Assembly (NCBI GenBank): GCA_017629925.1
Contig: JAGBWH010000137.1
Coordinates: 1 to 12,432 of the forward strand
Direction of reading: 5' to 3'
DNA length: 12,432 nt
Source: Clostridia bacterium
Lineage (GTDB): Bacteria; Bacillota; Clostridia; Oscillospirales; CAG-272
How positions within the stretch are numbered: the stretch's first letter is position 1; the number at the start of each line of letters is the position of its first letter. The notes under the pieces were generated by a model. That model made no database searches and was not told the DNA's origin. It was given only the letters and a program-made list of their open reading frames with translations. A program made the position numbers and the translations under genes. Below are positions 1 to 7,797 of the stretch, in pieces.

Positions 1-52
1 AGCCATGCTCCATGCTTCTTTGACGTTTTTTGGGTTGATAAGTTCTTTTCAT
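1..52 (-). CDS. rpmH: Ribosomal protein L34, 5' end only
   Basis: The - strand reads MKRTYQPKKRQRSMEHG from an ATG at 52-50. This is the highly conserved N-terminus of bacterial L34, a very small basic protein of the large ribosomal subunit. An ideal ribosome binding site, AAGGAGG, lies at 67-61, 8 nt before the ATG. Only 17 codons and one base are inside the window, so the rest of the gene lies off the left edge. In most bacteria rnpA and a yidC-family gene follow rpmH, and dnaA/oriC is often close by; neither is visible here. The divergent neighbour is upp rather than dnaA. The identification rests on an almost exact family signature, so it is secure despite the short length. Confidence 0.93.
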   Translation of the reverse strand, partial: MKRTYQPKKRQRSMEHG

Positions 53-140
53 GAAGGCATCCTCCTTGTCATGTTATATACGTGACTCATTTATGTGCAG
101 TGGCGTATGCCACAATCGCATCTCTATAAAGCCGGATATT

Positions 141-170
141 ATTATATAATAAAAGATGGTGGCTTGTCAA
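141..170 (-). promoter_or_regulatory. Promoter of rpmH
   Basis: On the - strand a perfect -35 box TTGACA (170-165) is followed after 18 nt by a perfect -10 box TATAAT (146-141). Transcription would start near 134 and give a leader of about 80 nt. That leader contains a small hairpin at 100-113 (GTGGC, loop of 4, GCCAC). The strength of the boxes suits a ribosomal protein gene. Confidence 0.8.
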
Positions 171-173
171 CTG

Positions 174-292
174 TTTTTTTGCAAAAAAACGAAAAAACGG
201 GAAATATTTTACTCTTTTGTGCGATCACCGCATTGCTTTTAGAAAAAAATACGAAAAAAATCAAATTTTTTTAAAGAAAAAAACCAAACCAC

Positions 293-302
<10 letters not shown>
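174..302. other. Phased A/T-tract DNA between rpmH and upp
   Basis: This stretch is made of repeated runs of A or T: 174-180 (T), 183-189, 192-197, 243-249, 254-260, 266-272 (T), 277-283 and 297-302. The centres of the runs from 246 to 300 are about 11 bp apart or multiples of that, so the DNA is expected to be intrinsically curved. It sits directly upstream of the upp -35 box, where A-tracts can act as UP elements. No DnaA box (TTATNCACA) was found on either strand by eye, so there is no evidence that this is an origin. The 68-395 gap holds no gene that I can recognise. Confidence 0.45.
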
Positions 303-1025
<723 letters not shown>

Positions 1026-1028
1026 TTT

Positions 1029-2003
1029 ATGCGAGAGTGGCATATTGGAAAAAATGACGGTGGCCAAAGGCTTGATAAATTTCTTTTGAAATCATTGCCC
1101 GGAGTGCCACCGTCACTCCTATACAAATCCATTCGCACCAAAAAAATCAAAGTCAACCGCAAGCGTGGCGAGCCATCGCAGATCTTACAAGAGGGAGACA
1201 CGCTGCAACTCTTTTTAGCCGAAAGCGTTTTTTTGGATGCGAAATCCATGCCCCTTGAGCAAGTATTGGCAGAGCAAAAGGTTAATTTGTCCGTTCTGTA
1301 CGAGGATGAACATATTTTGGTTGTCCATAAACCGGCGGGCTTGTCCGTGCATGAAGACGAGGAGCAAACCGACCACAATTTGCTGTCTATGGTTCATGCG
1401 TACCTCTTCCAAAAAGGAGAATACCGCCCCTCTGAGGAGCATTGCTTTGCCCCTGCGCTTTGTCATCGCATCGACCGCAATACGGATGGTCTTGTGATTT
1501 TGGCAAAAACGGCGGAGGCGCTGCGGGTGATGACCGAAAAAATCCGTTTGCGCCAAGTCGACAAATACTATTTGTGTGTGGTGCATGGCATACCATATCC
1601 CGATCATGCCCGACTTTCTGCCTGGCATGTCAAAGACGAAAAGAACAAAAAAGTCCGTATTTATAGTAAAACCCCCCCTAAAAATGCCAAAAAAATAGAG
1701 ACAGAGTACAGAGTGCTCGCCCAAAAAGGCGATTTAGCATTGCTCGAAGTGCAACTCCACACAGGGCGCACCCACCAAATCCGTGCTCACATGGCTCATG
1801 TTGGTCATCCATTACTCGGAGATGGTAAATATGGCATCAATGCAGAGGATAGGAAAAAAGGATTTTCCCACCAAGCCCTTTGCGCCTATCGGCTCGTATT
1901 CGCATTTGACGAGCCATCCACATGCCTTTCACACCTCAAGGGAAAAGAAATTGCTTTGCCACAAAGTCAAATCTCATTTCTCTCATTGTTTGATGGTATC
2001 TAA
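1029..2003 (+). CDS. RluA-family 23S rRNA pseudouridine synthase
   Basis: The product isomerises specific uridines in RNA to pseudouridine. Its 324 residues match RluC/RluD-type enzymes. An S4-like RNA-binding domain occupies roughly residues 12-65 (GGQRLDKFLLKSLP, then KIKVNRKRG). The catalytic domain has the signature HRIDRNTDGLVILAK at 146-160, with Asp149 as the expected nucleophile. The later RNA-binding motif HTGRTHQIRAH is at 244-254, followed by GDGKYG at 264-269. The family motif is usually HRLDRxTSG, so Ile148 and Asp153 are mild variants. Family members begin just before the GQRLDKFL motif, which supports the ATG at 1029. There is no convincing ribosome binding site, and the ATG lies 3 nt after the upp stop, so translation is probably coupled to upp. 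The exact target uridine cannot be told from sequence. Confidence 0.93.
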   Translation: MREWHIGKNDGGQRLDKFLLKSLPGVPPSLLYKSIRTKKIKVNRKRGEPSQILQEGDTLQLFLAESVFLDAKSMPLEQVLAEQKVNLSVLYEDEHILVVHKPAGLSVHEDEEQTDHNLLSMVHAYLFQKGEYRPSEEHCFAPALCHRIDRNTDGLVILAKTAEALRVMTEKIRLRQVDKYYLCVVHGIPYPDHARLSAWHVKDEKNKKVRIYSKTPPKNAKKIETEYRVLAQKGDLALLEVQLHTGRTHQIRAHMAHVGHPLLGDGKYGINAEDRKKGFSHQALCAYRLVFAFDEPSTCLSHLKGKEIALPQSQISFLSLFDGI

Positions 2004-2031
2004 ACATTTTATATTTTGAAAGGAGTCGCTT

Positions 2032-3498
2032 ATGTATGTAGTCTCGCCCAGCCAAATTCCTGAGATAGATCACTATGCGGCTTCTGTTTTAGGTATCCCC
2101 ACAGAGGAGCTTATTGCTCGTGCAGGAAATGCGCTCGCTAAAGTCATTTTAGACAATGTACCACAAAAAAGCCACATTCTGTTTTTATGTGGCACAGGCA
2201 ATAACGGCAAGGACGGAGAAGCGTGCGCTGAAATACTCCAAAAAGAAGGCTATGGCGTCACCGTCATCCCTGTTTTTGCCAAAAGAGATCATTTGCCCGA
2301 GATCAAGGAACGCCTAAAAGATACCGCTTGTGTGGTCGATGCCATACTTGGTACGGGTGCTAAATTTGGCTTGCCTCCGCATCTTATAGAAATTTTTTCC
2401 TTATGTAATCACTCAAGTGCTTTGCGTATCTCGGCGGATATGCCAACGGGTATAGACGGAGAATATGGCACCGCACACCCCGGTACTTTTATGGCAGACA
2501 TCACCGTCACTTTTGCAGCACCCAAAATCGGTATGCTGTCCTATCCTGCAAAACAATATGTGGGGCAACTCATCGTCGATGATTTAGGCTTGCCTGTCGA
2601 CATGATAGAAAACGTATTTCCCAGCCATTGTTTTTGTTTAGATGATCGCCGTGCCAAACAACTTTTGCCTCCCACCTCGCCCCAAGACCATAAAGGCAAG
2701 CGCGGGAATGTGGCATTGCTCTGCGGCTCTGAACAATATCCTGGAGCGGCACTCCTTGCAGCAGAGGCTGCTTTGCGTTCGGGCGTAGGACTCACAACCG
2801 TGTATGCACCTCAGGGTGTATGTGACAAAGTGCAGATCAAATTGCCCGATGCCATTTGCAAATCACTGACGCTTTTGCAAGAGTGTGACCTTTCCGCTCG
2901 ACTTTCCTCTTATTCCGCTTTGGTCATAGGGCCGGGATGGGGGAAACGTACGGGCCTCGCTACATTGCTTCAAAACATTTTAAGCACTCCGCTTCATCTG
3001 CCCATCGTTGTCGATGCTGATGCCATTAATTTGCTTGCGGATGACCAAGAAAGCAGTATTCAATTATGCAAAAATGTAAATAATAGTTTGATTTTTACTC
3101 CACACCCCCTCGAATTTTCTCGATTATTCGGGGGAGAAGTGGCATATATCCAAGACCACCGCATACCCGTTGCTACTCAAGCTGCAAAGCGTGTCGGGGC
3201 TACTGTTCTGCTCAAAGGCGGAGCTTCTGTCATCGCGTGTAGTGACGACACCGTGTGGATCAATCCCACAGGTGGCCCTGCTTTAAGCAAAGGCGGGGCA
3301 GGGGATGTGCTATCAGGCTTGCTGGGCGGACTTTTGGCGCAAGGATTGAGAGTCCCCTGTGCCACAGCCCTTTCCGCTTATCTCCATGGTAAAGCGGCAG
3401 ACACACTCACTCTGCAGTATTCCCCCCTCGGCGTGCGCTCGGCTGACCTTCCCCTTGCCATTGCCAAAGAAATGGCGCATCTCTATTTTGAGATATAA
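2032..3498 (+). CDS. nnr: Bifunctional NAD(P)HX epimerase / ADP-dependent NAD(P)HX dehydratase
   Basis: This metabolite-repair enzyme restores hydrated NAD(P)H: one domain epimerises the R and S forms and the other dehydrates the S form. The 488 residues fit the fused YjeF_N plus carbohydrate-kinase-like architecture. In the N-terminal half, GTGNNGKDGE is at 54-63 and MPTGID at 137-142. In the C-terminal half, the glycine-rich GPGWG is at 300-304, VVDADAINLL at 326-335, TPHPLE at 356-361, KGGASV at 395-400, and the catalytic GGAGDVLSG at 421-429 (Asp425). The epimerase loop is usually GNNGGDG; here Lys60 replaces a glycine. The ATG has AAAGGAG about 7 nt upstream. It lies 28 nt after the pseudouridine synthase gene, in the same direction, and probably belongs to the same transcript. 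Confidence 0.95.
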   Translation: MYVVSPSQIPEIDHYAASVLGIPTEELIARAGNALAKVILDNVPQKSHILFLCGTGNNGKDGEACAEILQKEGYGVTVIPVFAKRDHLPEIKERLKDTACVVDAILGTGAKFGLPPHLIEIFSLCNHSSALRISADMPTGIDGEYGTAHPGTFMADITVTFAAPKIGMLSYPAKQYVGQLIVDDLGLPVDMIENVFPSHCFCLDDRRAKQLLPPTSPQDHKGKRGNVALLCGSEQYPGAALLAAEAALRSGVGLTTVYAPQGVCDKVQIKLPDAICKSLTLLQECDLSARLSSYSALVIGPGWGKRTGLATLLQNILSTPLHLPIVVDADAINLLADDQESSIQLCKNVNNSLIFTPHPLEFSRLFGGEVAYIQDHRIPVATQAAKRVGATVLLKGGASVIACSDDTVWINPTGGPALSKGGAGDVLSGLLGGLLAQGLRVPCATALSAYLHGKAADTLTLQYSPLGVRSADLPLAIAKEMAHLYFEI

Positions 3499-3525
3499 AA
3501 TTCTATTTTCATGGAGAGCAAATAT

Positions 3526-4854
3526 ATGTCAGTTCAATGCTTAAATCTGCCCCATAACTGGGAAATTTTGCAACAAACAAACGGTTATGCCACCCTATCT
3601 CTTCATGGTACCTATGAGCTTCCCAAAGATGCGGAAGCGGAGCACTACAAAATTTATGTAGGTATCTATGATGAAAGTGATGGTGTGCCGACCATCGAGC
3701 CTGTCCTCGCCATGCAAAATCAAGGCATGTGGCAAGCCACCCTTTCCATTCCCACAGGCGGTCTTTACCGTTTGGAAATCAATGATAGTGCGCGCAAACA
3801 TGGCACTCATCTATTGGTCAGCCACGGTCAAGCCGTCCATCACCTCGGTGTAGGGGATAACTATGTGATCGCCGGTCAATCCAATGCTTCCGGTACGGCG
3901 AGAGGTGAAATGGAAGATGCCCCTGATATGATGGTGCACGTATTCCGTGACCAAGCATACTGGGATCTTGCCACCGATCCGCTGGATTTCCCCCGTTGCT
4001 TCCGTGCACCTTGGCTGGCATTTGCCAAAACCTTGTCTCGTCGTCTCGGTTATCCCGTAGGGCTTATTCCCACAGCCGTGGGAGGCTCGCTCATTGCCAG
4101 TTGGCTACCCGAGGAAAGAGGGGAACTCTACGCGAACATGATGCGCGTACTCAAAGACAACCAAATCGGCGTCAAAGGTGTGATTTGGTATCAAGGATGC
4201 TCTGAGGCACTCATGCAACAAGGTGGCACCTACTATCAACGTCTGCTGTCCTTTATTTCTCACATCCGAGAAGACTTGTCTTGCCCCGACCTTCCCATTC
4301 ATCTCATACAAATCAACCGTCGCATGGACGGTGCTGATACCCCCGAAGTTAGACAAGGCTGGAACCAAGTGCGCGAAGCTCAACGCCGTCTGGCGCTGGA
4401 CATCCCCCATGTCTCCATTACCACCGCCTTCGATGCACGAATGAGCGATGGTATCCACAATGGCACGATCACCAATCCCGGTATTGGTCAACGTCTGGCT
4501 CACCAGGTGCTCTATCGTAACTACGGTATCGGCACAAACCACAATCCTCCTGATATTGTCAGTGCTGAAATGACTGCTCCCACAAGACTGCTACTCACCT
4601 TCAAGGATTGCTCCAACTTGATTACTTTTGCTGTGGGCAAGAGAACACCCATCACTGTAGAAGACCAAGCAGGTCAAGTTGAAATTGAGCGCATTGATCC
4701 ATACGACGAATATTTGTCTGTTCGCCTTGAAAGAGAACTTGTAGGCGATGCCTATGTCAGCGGTATGGCAGGGGAAGAGTTGCCCTATTTCATCTCCGAT
4801 GGTCGCACCCAAATCCCCATGCTTGGTTTTTACCGCTTCAAAATTCAAAAATAA
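3526..4854 (+). CDS. SASA-type carbohydrate esterase (sialate O-acetylesterase-like)
   Basis: The 442-residue product resembles SGNH hydrolases of the sialate O-acetylesterase / CE6-like group, which remove O-acetyl groups from sugars. An N-terminal beta-rich region (about 1-105) precedes the nucleophile motif VIAGQSNASG, with Ser119. Block GLIPTAVGGSLIASW is near 179-193, the conserved WYQGCSEA at 221-228, and the Asp-His pair in SDGIHNG at 307-313 (Asp308, His311). A further beta-rich domain fills about 345-442. No signal peptide is seen, so it should be cytoplasmic and act on imported sugars. The ATG at 3526 is preferred over one at 3511 because GGAG (3513-3516) is correctly spaced for it, while 3511 has no binding site. 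It is the last gene of the + cluster, and a terminator follows 21 nt later. The substrate is not known. Confidence 0.85.
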   Translation: MSVQCLNLPHNWEILQQTNGYATLSLHGTYELPKDAEAEHYKIYVGIYDESDGVPTIEPVLAMQNQGMWQATLSIPTGGLYRLEINDSARKHGTHLLVSHGQAVHHLGVGDNYVIAGQSNASGTARGEMEDAPDMMVHVFRDQAYWDLATDPLDFPRCFRAPWLAFAKTLSRRLGYPVGLIPTAVGGSLIASWLPEERGELYANMMRVLKDNQIGVKGVIWYQGCSEALMQQGGTYYQRLLSFISHIREDLSCPDLPIHLIQINRRMDGADTPEVRQGWNQVREAQRRLALDIPHVSITTAFDARMSDGIHNGTITNPGIGQRLAHQVLYRNYGIGTNHNPPDIVSAEMTAPTRLLLTFKDCSNLITFAVGKRTPITVEDQAGQVEIERIDPYDEYLSVRLERELVGDAYVSGMAGEELPYFISDGRTQIPMLGFYRFKIQK

Positions 4855-4875
4855 GATAACTGATTTTCACACAAA

Positions 4876-4919
4876 AAGAGCAAATATACAAGATTTTTTC
4901 GTCTTCTATATTTGCTCTT
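4876..4919. terminator. Bidirectional intrinsic terminator between convergent genes
   Basis: Arms AAGAGCAAATATA (4876-4888) and TATATTTGCTCTT (4907-4919) form a perfect 13-bp stem, and AAGA/TCTT (4890-4893 / 4902-4905) can extend it inwards. On the - strand the hairpin is followed by TTTTTG. On the + strand it is followed by the weaker GTTGTTT. It lies between the stop codons of the esterase gene and the dehydrogenase gene, so it can end both operons. Confidence 0.8.
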
Positions 4920-4947
4920 GTTGTTTATAGATGGATTTGTGCAAAAT

Positions 4948-5937
4948 TTACTTGTTGGATGATTGATAGCACTCAAGCAAAACTCGAACAGCCAGCGATG
5001 CAGATGCAGGAGAAACAGGCGTGGGTTTGCCCTCGCGAATACTGTCATAAAACATCCCAATTAAGCGAAAATGACCATTACCCCAGCACTTTTTGCCCAA
5101 AGAGGTGACTTCTTCCTCCTCGATGGAAACAAGTTTGCCATCGCAGAAGAGTTGGTCGCCATAGAGCAAAATGCGATGTTCACCGCATTTTACTTCCAGT
5201 AAATTCGGGGCATCTTCACCGTAGGCGGTGGTGGCATAAAACAGGGCAGTTCTTGCGCCCGAAAACACCATTCTTGCCTCGCAAGTGTCCTCCACTTCAA
5301 TGACGCCCCTTAGATGATGGTTAGCCGTGGTGGCATCAATCGTCTCGGGCATCTCACCAAATAGACCGAGTAGCAAATCGAGGGTGTGTATGGCTTGGTT
5401 GATCATCACGCCACCGCATTCGGTCTCCCATTTTCCACGCCAACCGGACTCGGTATAGTAAGGGGCTTCTCGTTTCCAAGTGACTACCCCTCTTGCATGG
5501 GTGGGGCCGCCAAACTCTTTGACCATGCGGTAAAGGACTTGGTTACAGGCGAGAAAGCGGTTTTGAAAGCAAACCGCAATTTGCCCTTGGGACACCTCGG
5601 AGACAGCAATGAGTTTGTCAAGGTCTTCTGGGGTGGTGCACATGGGCTTTTCCAAAAACACGTGTTTGCCCATTTTCAGGGCTTCGATTGCCATTTCGGC
5701 ATGCAAATAATGGGGGGTGCAAATATGAATGGCATCACAGCCAGAGTTGGCTAAAAAATCTCTCCAGTCGGAAAAGACCTTGGCGTGGGGGGCGTATTTT
5801 TGTCTGTGGGCATCTGCCTTTTCAGGCTTGATATCACAGAAGGCATCCAGATGCTCGCCTGCTTGTAAAATGCCTTGGCAATGCATCACAGACACGCTTC
5901 CGCAACCAATAATTCCGCACGAAAAAGGTTTTGTCAT
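4948..5937 (-). CDS. Gfo/Idh/MocA-family NAD(P)-dependent dehydrogenase
   Basis: The 329-residue product belongs to the oxidoreductases that act on sugars, cyclitols or amino-sugar derivatives. A Rossmann fold begins at once (SCGIIGCGSVSVMH, glycine motif near 8-14). HICTPHYLHAEMA is at 71-83, and the signature FLEKPMC at 94-100 contains the catalytic Lys97 of the EKP motif. GGVMINQAIHTLDLL at 175-189 carries His184, the usual second catalytic residue. The ATG at 5937 is chosen because AGGA (5949-5946) lies 8 nt upstream and the Rossmann motif follows directly; an open extension back to 6030 overlaps the neighbouring gene and has no support. The gene starts 16 nt after the isomerase stop, so the two are co-transcribed. 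The substrate cannot be assigned; an inositol, 3-keto-sugar or similar polyol pathway is plausible. Confidence 0.9.
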   Translation of the reverse strand: MTKPFSCGIIGCGSVSVMHCQGILQAGEHLDAFCDIKPEKADAHRQKYAPHAKVFSDWRDFLANSGCDAIHICTPHYLHAEMAIEALKMGKHVFLEKPMCTTPEDLDKLIAVSEVSQGQIAVCFQNRFLACNQVLYRMVKEFGGPTHARGVVTWKREAPYYTESGWRGKWETECGGVMINQAIHTLDLLLGLFGEMPETIDATTANHHLRGVIEVEDTCEARMVFSGARTALFYATTAYGEDAPNLLEVKCGEHRILLYGDQLFCDGKLVSIEEEEVTSLGKKCWGNGHFRLIGMFYDSIREGKPTPVSPASASLAVRVLLECYQSSNK

Positions 5938-5953
5938 GGTCTGATTCCTTTCT

Positions 5954-6844
5954 TTAGTTGCTATTTCTCGTCCACTCACGATGCTCGTTTTCGGTAAATC
6001 CGAGGTTTGTGAGTACTCCTTTGAGCGCATTTACAGCAAAGTCAAAGGATTCTTCGCCCGAAGAGAAGGTATATTTCCCACGAAGTTCGTGCTGGTCAAT
6101 ATCTTTGTAGGCATCAAACACTTTGAGATGGGGCTCTACCGTGAGGAAAATTGTGCCGGAGAACAACCTGTCAACTTTGTCCAGCACGAAAGGAATTTGA
6201 CCTTCTCCTTCACCTGCGGGAACGATGATTTGCTGACTGAAAATCGCATCTTTGATGTGCAAATAAGACAAAGCAGGAAGGGAAGCCTCCAGCCCGCATG
6301 TGATGTCGGCATTGGCCATGCGGTAGTTCGCAGGATCAAATACTGCTTTAAGACCGGGCACATTTTGCATCAAATCAGCCACCTCCGAGGGCATTTGTCC
6401 GTAAATGGCGGCTTCGTTTTCATGGCAGAGCGTCACACCTGCCTGACGGGCTTGTTCTACCATTTGGCAAAGACGAGAGAGCACTTCTTGGCGGTGGTCA
6501 TGAAGTTCTGTTTGAGGGCAGAAAAAACTAAACATCCGCATTCTGTCCGTGCCGAGTATTTGAGCAGCCAAGAGCGCAGAACGGAAACTTTCCATGTGAG
6601 GCTCAAAGGGATCTGTGATGGGATATTTCCCGATGGGTGAGCCCAAAGAAGATACCTTTACTGCCGCTTCATCGAGCGATTTTTTGAGTGCTTTTAGTTC
6701 TTCTTCGCTCATGTAACTGACGTTTTTTCCGTCCACATGACGAGGCTCTATGTATCCTATATTGTTTCGTTTAAGTGCATTGATTTGGGTGGCGAGACTT
6801 GCGCCTGCCTCGTCTGCAAAAGCGGACAAAACAAATGTAGCCAT
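5954..6844 (-). CDS. Sugar phosphate isomerase/epimerase, TIM-barrel (AP endonuclease family 2)
   Basis: The 296-residue product has the layout of xylose-isomerase-like TIM-barrel enzymes, such as IolE and tagatose/psicose epimerase relatives. It shows the expected divalent-metal ligands in order: Glu142 or Glu144 in CHENE, Asp170 in FDPANY (169-174), His196 in HIKDA, and Glu237 in VEPHL. These enzymes isomerise, epimerise or dehydrate sugars and cyclitols in the cytoplasm. AAGGAGT lies 4 nt before the ATG at 6844. It is the first gene of a two-gene - strand operon with the Gfo/Idh/MocA dehydrogenase, and it is divergent from an AraC-type regulator that probably controls it. The pairing of these two enzyme families is common in cyclitol and keto-sugar degradation, but the true substrate is unknown. 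Confidence 0.87.
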   Translation of the reverse strand: MATFVLSAFADEAGASLATQINALKRNNIGYIEPRHVDGKNVSYMSEEELKALKKSLDEAAVKVSSLGSPIGKYPITDPFEPHMESFRSALLAAQILGTDRMRMFSFFCPQTELHDHRQEVLSRLCQMVEQARQAGVTLCHENEAAIYGQMPSEVADLMQNVPGLKAVFDPANYRMANADITCGLEASLPALSYLHIKDAIFSQQIIVPAGEGEGQIPFVLDKVDRLFSGTIFLTVEPHLKVFDAYKDIDQHELRGKYTFSSGEESFDFAVNALKGVLTNLGFTENEHREWTRNSN

Positions 6845-6863
6845 GATGACTCCTTATTTATCT

Positions 6864-6893
6864 ATTCTATTATCACAGTTATATTTTAGTCAA
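6864..6893 (-). promoter_or_regulatory. Promoter of the isomerase-dehydrogenase operon
   Basis: On the - strand TTGACT (6893-6888) is followed after 18 nt by TAGAAT (6869-6864), giving a start near 6857. Both boxes deviate by one base and the spacing is slightly long, which fits a promoter that needs an activator. The candidate AraC operator at 6911-6952 lies just upstream of the -35 box. Confidence 0.55.
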
Positions 6894-6910
6894 AAAAAAC
6901 GGCGGTTTCC

Positions 6911-6952
6911 ATTGCTATTATTGCAAAAACTATTGCAAATCTTGCATATCTA
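6911..6952. promoter_or_regulatory. Candidate AraC-type operator: two 21-bp direct half-sites
   Basis: TTGC occurs at 6912, 6921, 6933 and 6942, a 9-12-9 spacing. The blocks 6911-6931 and 6932-6952 match at 13 of 21 positions in direct orientation. Family members such as AraC bind direct half-sites with a 21-bp centre-to-centre distance, so each block can hold one monomer with its two helix-turn-helix motifs contacting the TTGC pairs. The downstream half-site covers the -35 box of the regulator gene (6933-6938), which suggests autoregulation. The other half-site lies about 64 bp upstream of the predicted isomerase transcription start, a usual activation position. Direct binding is inferred. 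Confidence 0.5.
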
Positions 6953-6961
6953 TGATATACT
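6933..6961 (+). promoter_or_regulatory. Promoter of the AraC-type regulator
   Basis: TTGCAA (6933-6938), a 17-nt spacer and TATACT (6956-6961) with an extended -10 TG at 6953-6954 form a good sigma-A promoter. It overlaps the candidate operator and would give a leader of about 45 nt before the GTG start at 7013. Confidence 0.65.
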
Positions 6962-7012
6962 ACAATATATGAATGATTTTATCGGAGACTAACTAAAAGA
7001 AAGGAGCAAGCC

Positions 7013-7774
7013 GTGTCTGCATCTTGTCGTGTCACCTATGGCAGAGGGGTAAAAAATCTGTCAGAATGTGCCCAATTCCGCTTGCTCTATTTTGTGCAAG
7101 GGGCAGGGCGCTTGCTTTTGAGAGGTGAAAACACCCCCATAACACCCGGCACGCTATGTCTACTTCCCCCTTCAAGTCAGGCTATACTCGAAAGTGGGGC
7201 AGAGGGATTTGAACTGTATACCATCACCTTCACCCCCGATGCATTAACGGTGGAAGGGGTGGCGTGTTTAGATGAACTTTGCCAAAGTGGTTGGTGCCTT
7301 GTCAATGCCCCCAAAGCCACGCTTGAATGTGTAGAAAAAGTGGAGAATGCCACGAAAATGACAGAGCCCGAAGGCGCATTGCTCGCTAAACTCGCATTGA
7401 CAGAACTGCTCGTTCACCTGCGCCTCTCCAAAGGTAAAGCGGACGGAGTAGGGGAGGGCGAGCCATTAGCCATTCGCCTGAAACGGTATTTAGACGAAAA
7501 TTTTACCGCCCCCCATTTGCTGGATGATTTGGCAAAAATCTTTTTTGTGAGCAAATACTATCTTTGTCGATCCTTCAAGATGCATTATGGTGTATCTGTG
7601 CATCATTATCTCAACCGATGCCGAATAGAAGCCGCCAGGCGACTCATGTCAAGAGGGGAAACTGCCTCCGCCGCTGCCTACCATGTAGGTTTTGGAGACT
7701 ATTCCTCTTTTTACCGCACCTTTAAAAAAATGATGGGCTATGCGCCCACCGAAACCCCACCAGACGCTTTGTAA
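7013..7774 (+). CDS. AraC-family transcriptional regulator
   Basis: The 253-residue product has an N-terminal cupin-like ligand-binding domain (about 18-80, including GAGRLLLRGEN and ITPGTLCLLPPSS) and a C-terminal AraC-type DNA-binding domain (about 152-248). The latter holds two helix-turn-helix motifs: DDLAKIFFVSKYYLCRSFKM near 171-190, and the second around 217-240 with the family signature YHVGFGDYSSFYRTFKKMMG at 223-242. Translation starts at GTG 7013, with AAGGAG at 7001-7006 six nt upstream. The gene is divergent from the isomerase-dehydrogenase operon, so it most likely senses a sugar or sugar derivative and activates that operon. dxs follows 23 nt downstream in the same direction. 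Confidence 0.9.
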   Translation: MSASCRVTYGRGVKNLSECAQFRLLYFVQGAGRLLLRGENTPITPGTLCLLPPSSQAILESGAEGFELYTITFTPDALTVEGVACLDELCQSGWCLVNAPKATLECVEKVENATKMTEPEGALLAKLALTELLVHLRLSKGKADGVGEGEPLAIRLKRYLDENFTAPHLLDDLAKIFFVSKYYLCRSFKMHYGVSVHHYLNRCRIEAARRLMSRGETASAAAYHVGFGDYSSFYRTFKKMMGYAPTETPPDAL

Positions 7775-7797
7775 AAAACAGAAATTATCGGAAAGGC

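Noticed and set aside
5981..6640. Open frame of 219 codons on the + strand
   Set aside because: It is antisense to the TIM-barrel isomerase, which has clear metal-binding motifs and a ribosome binding site. The + frame has no good start signal.
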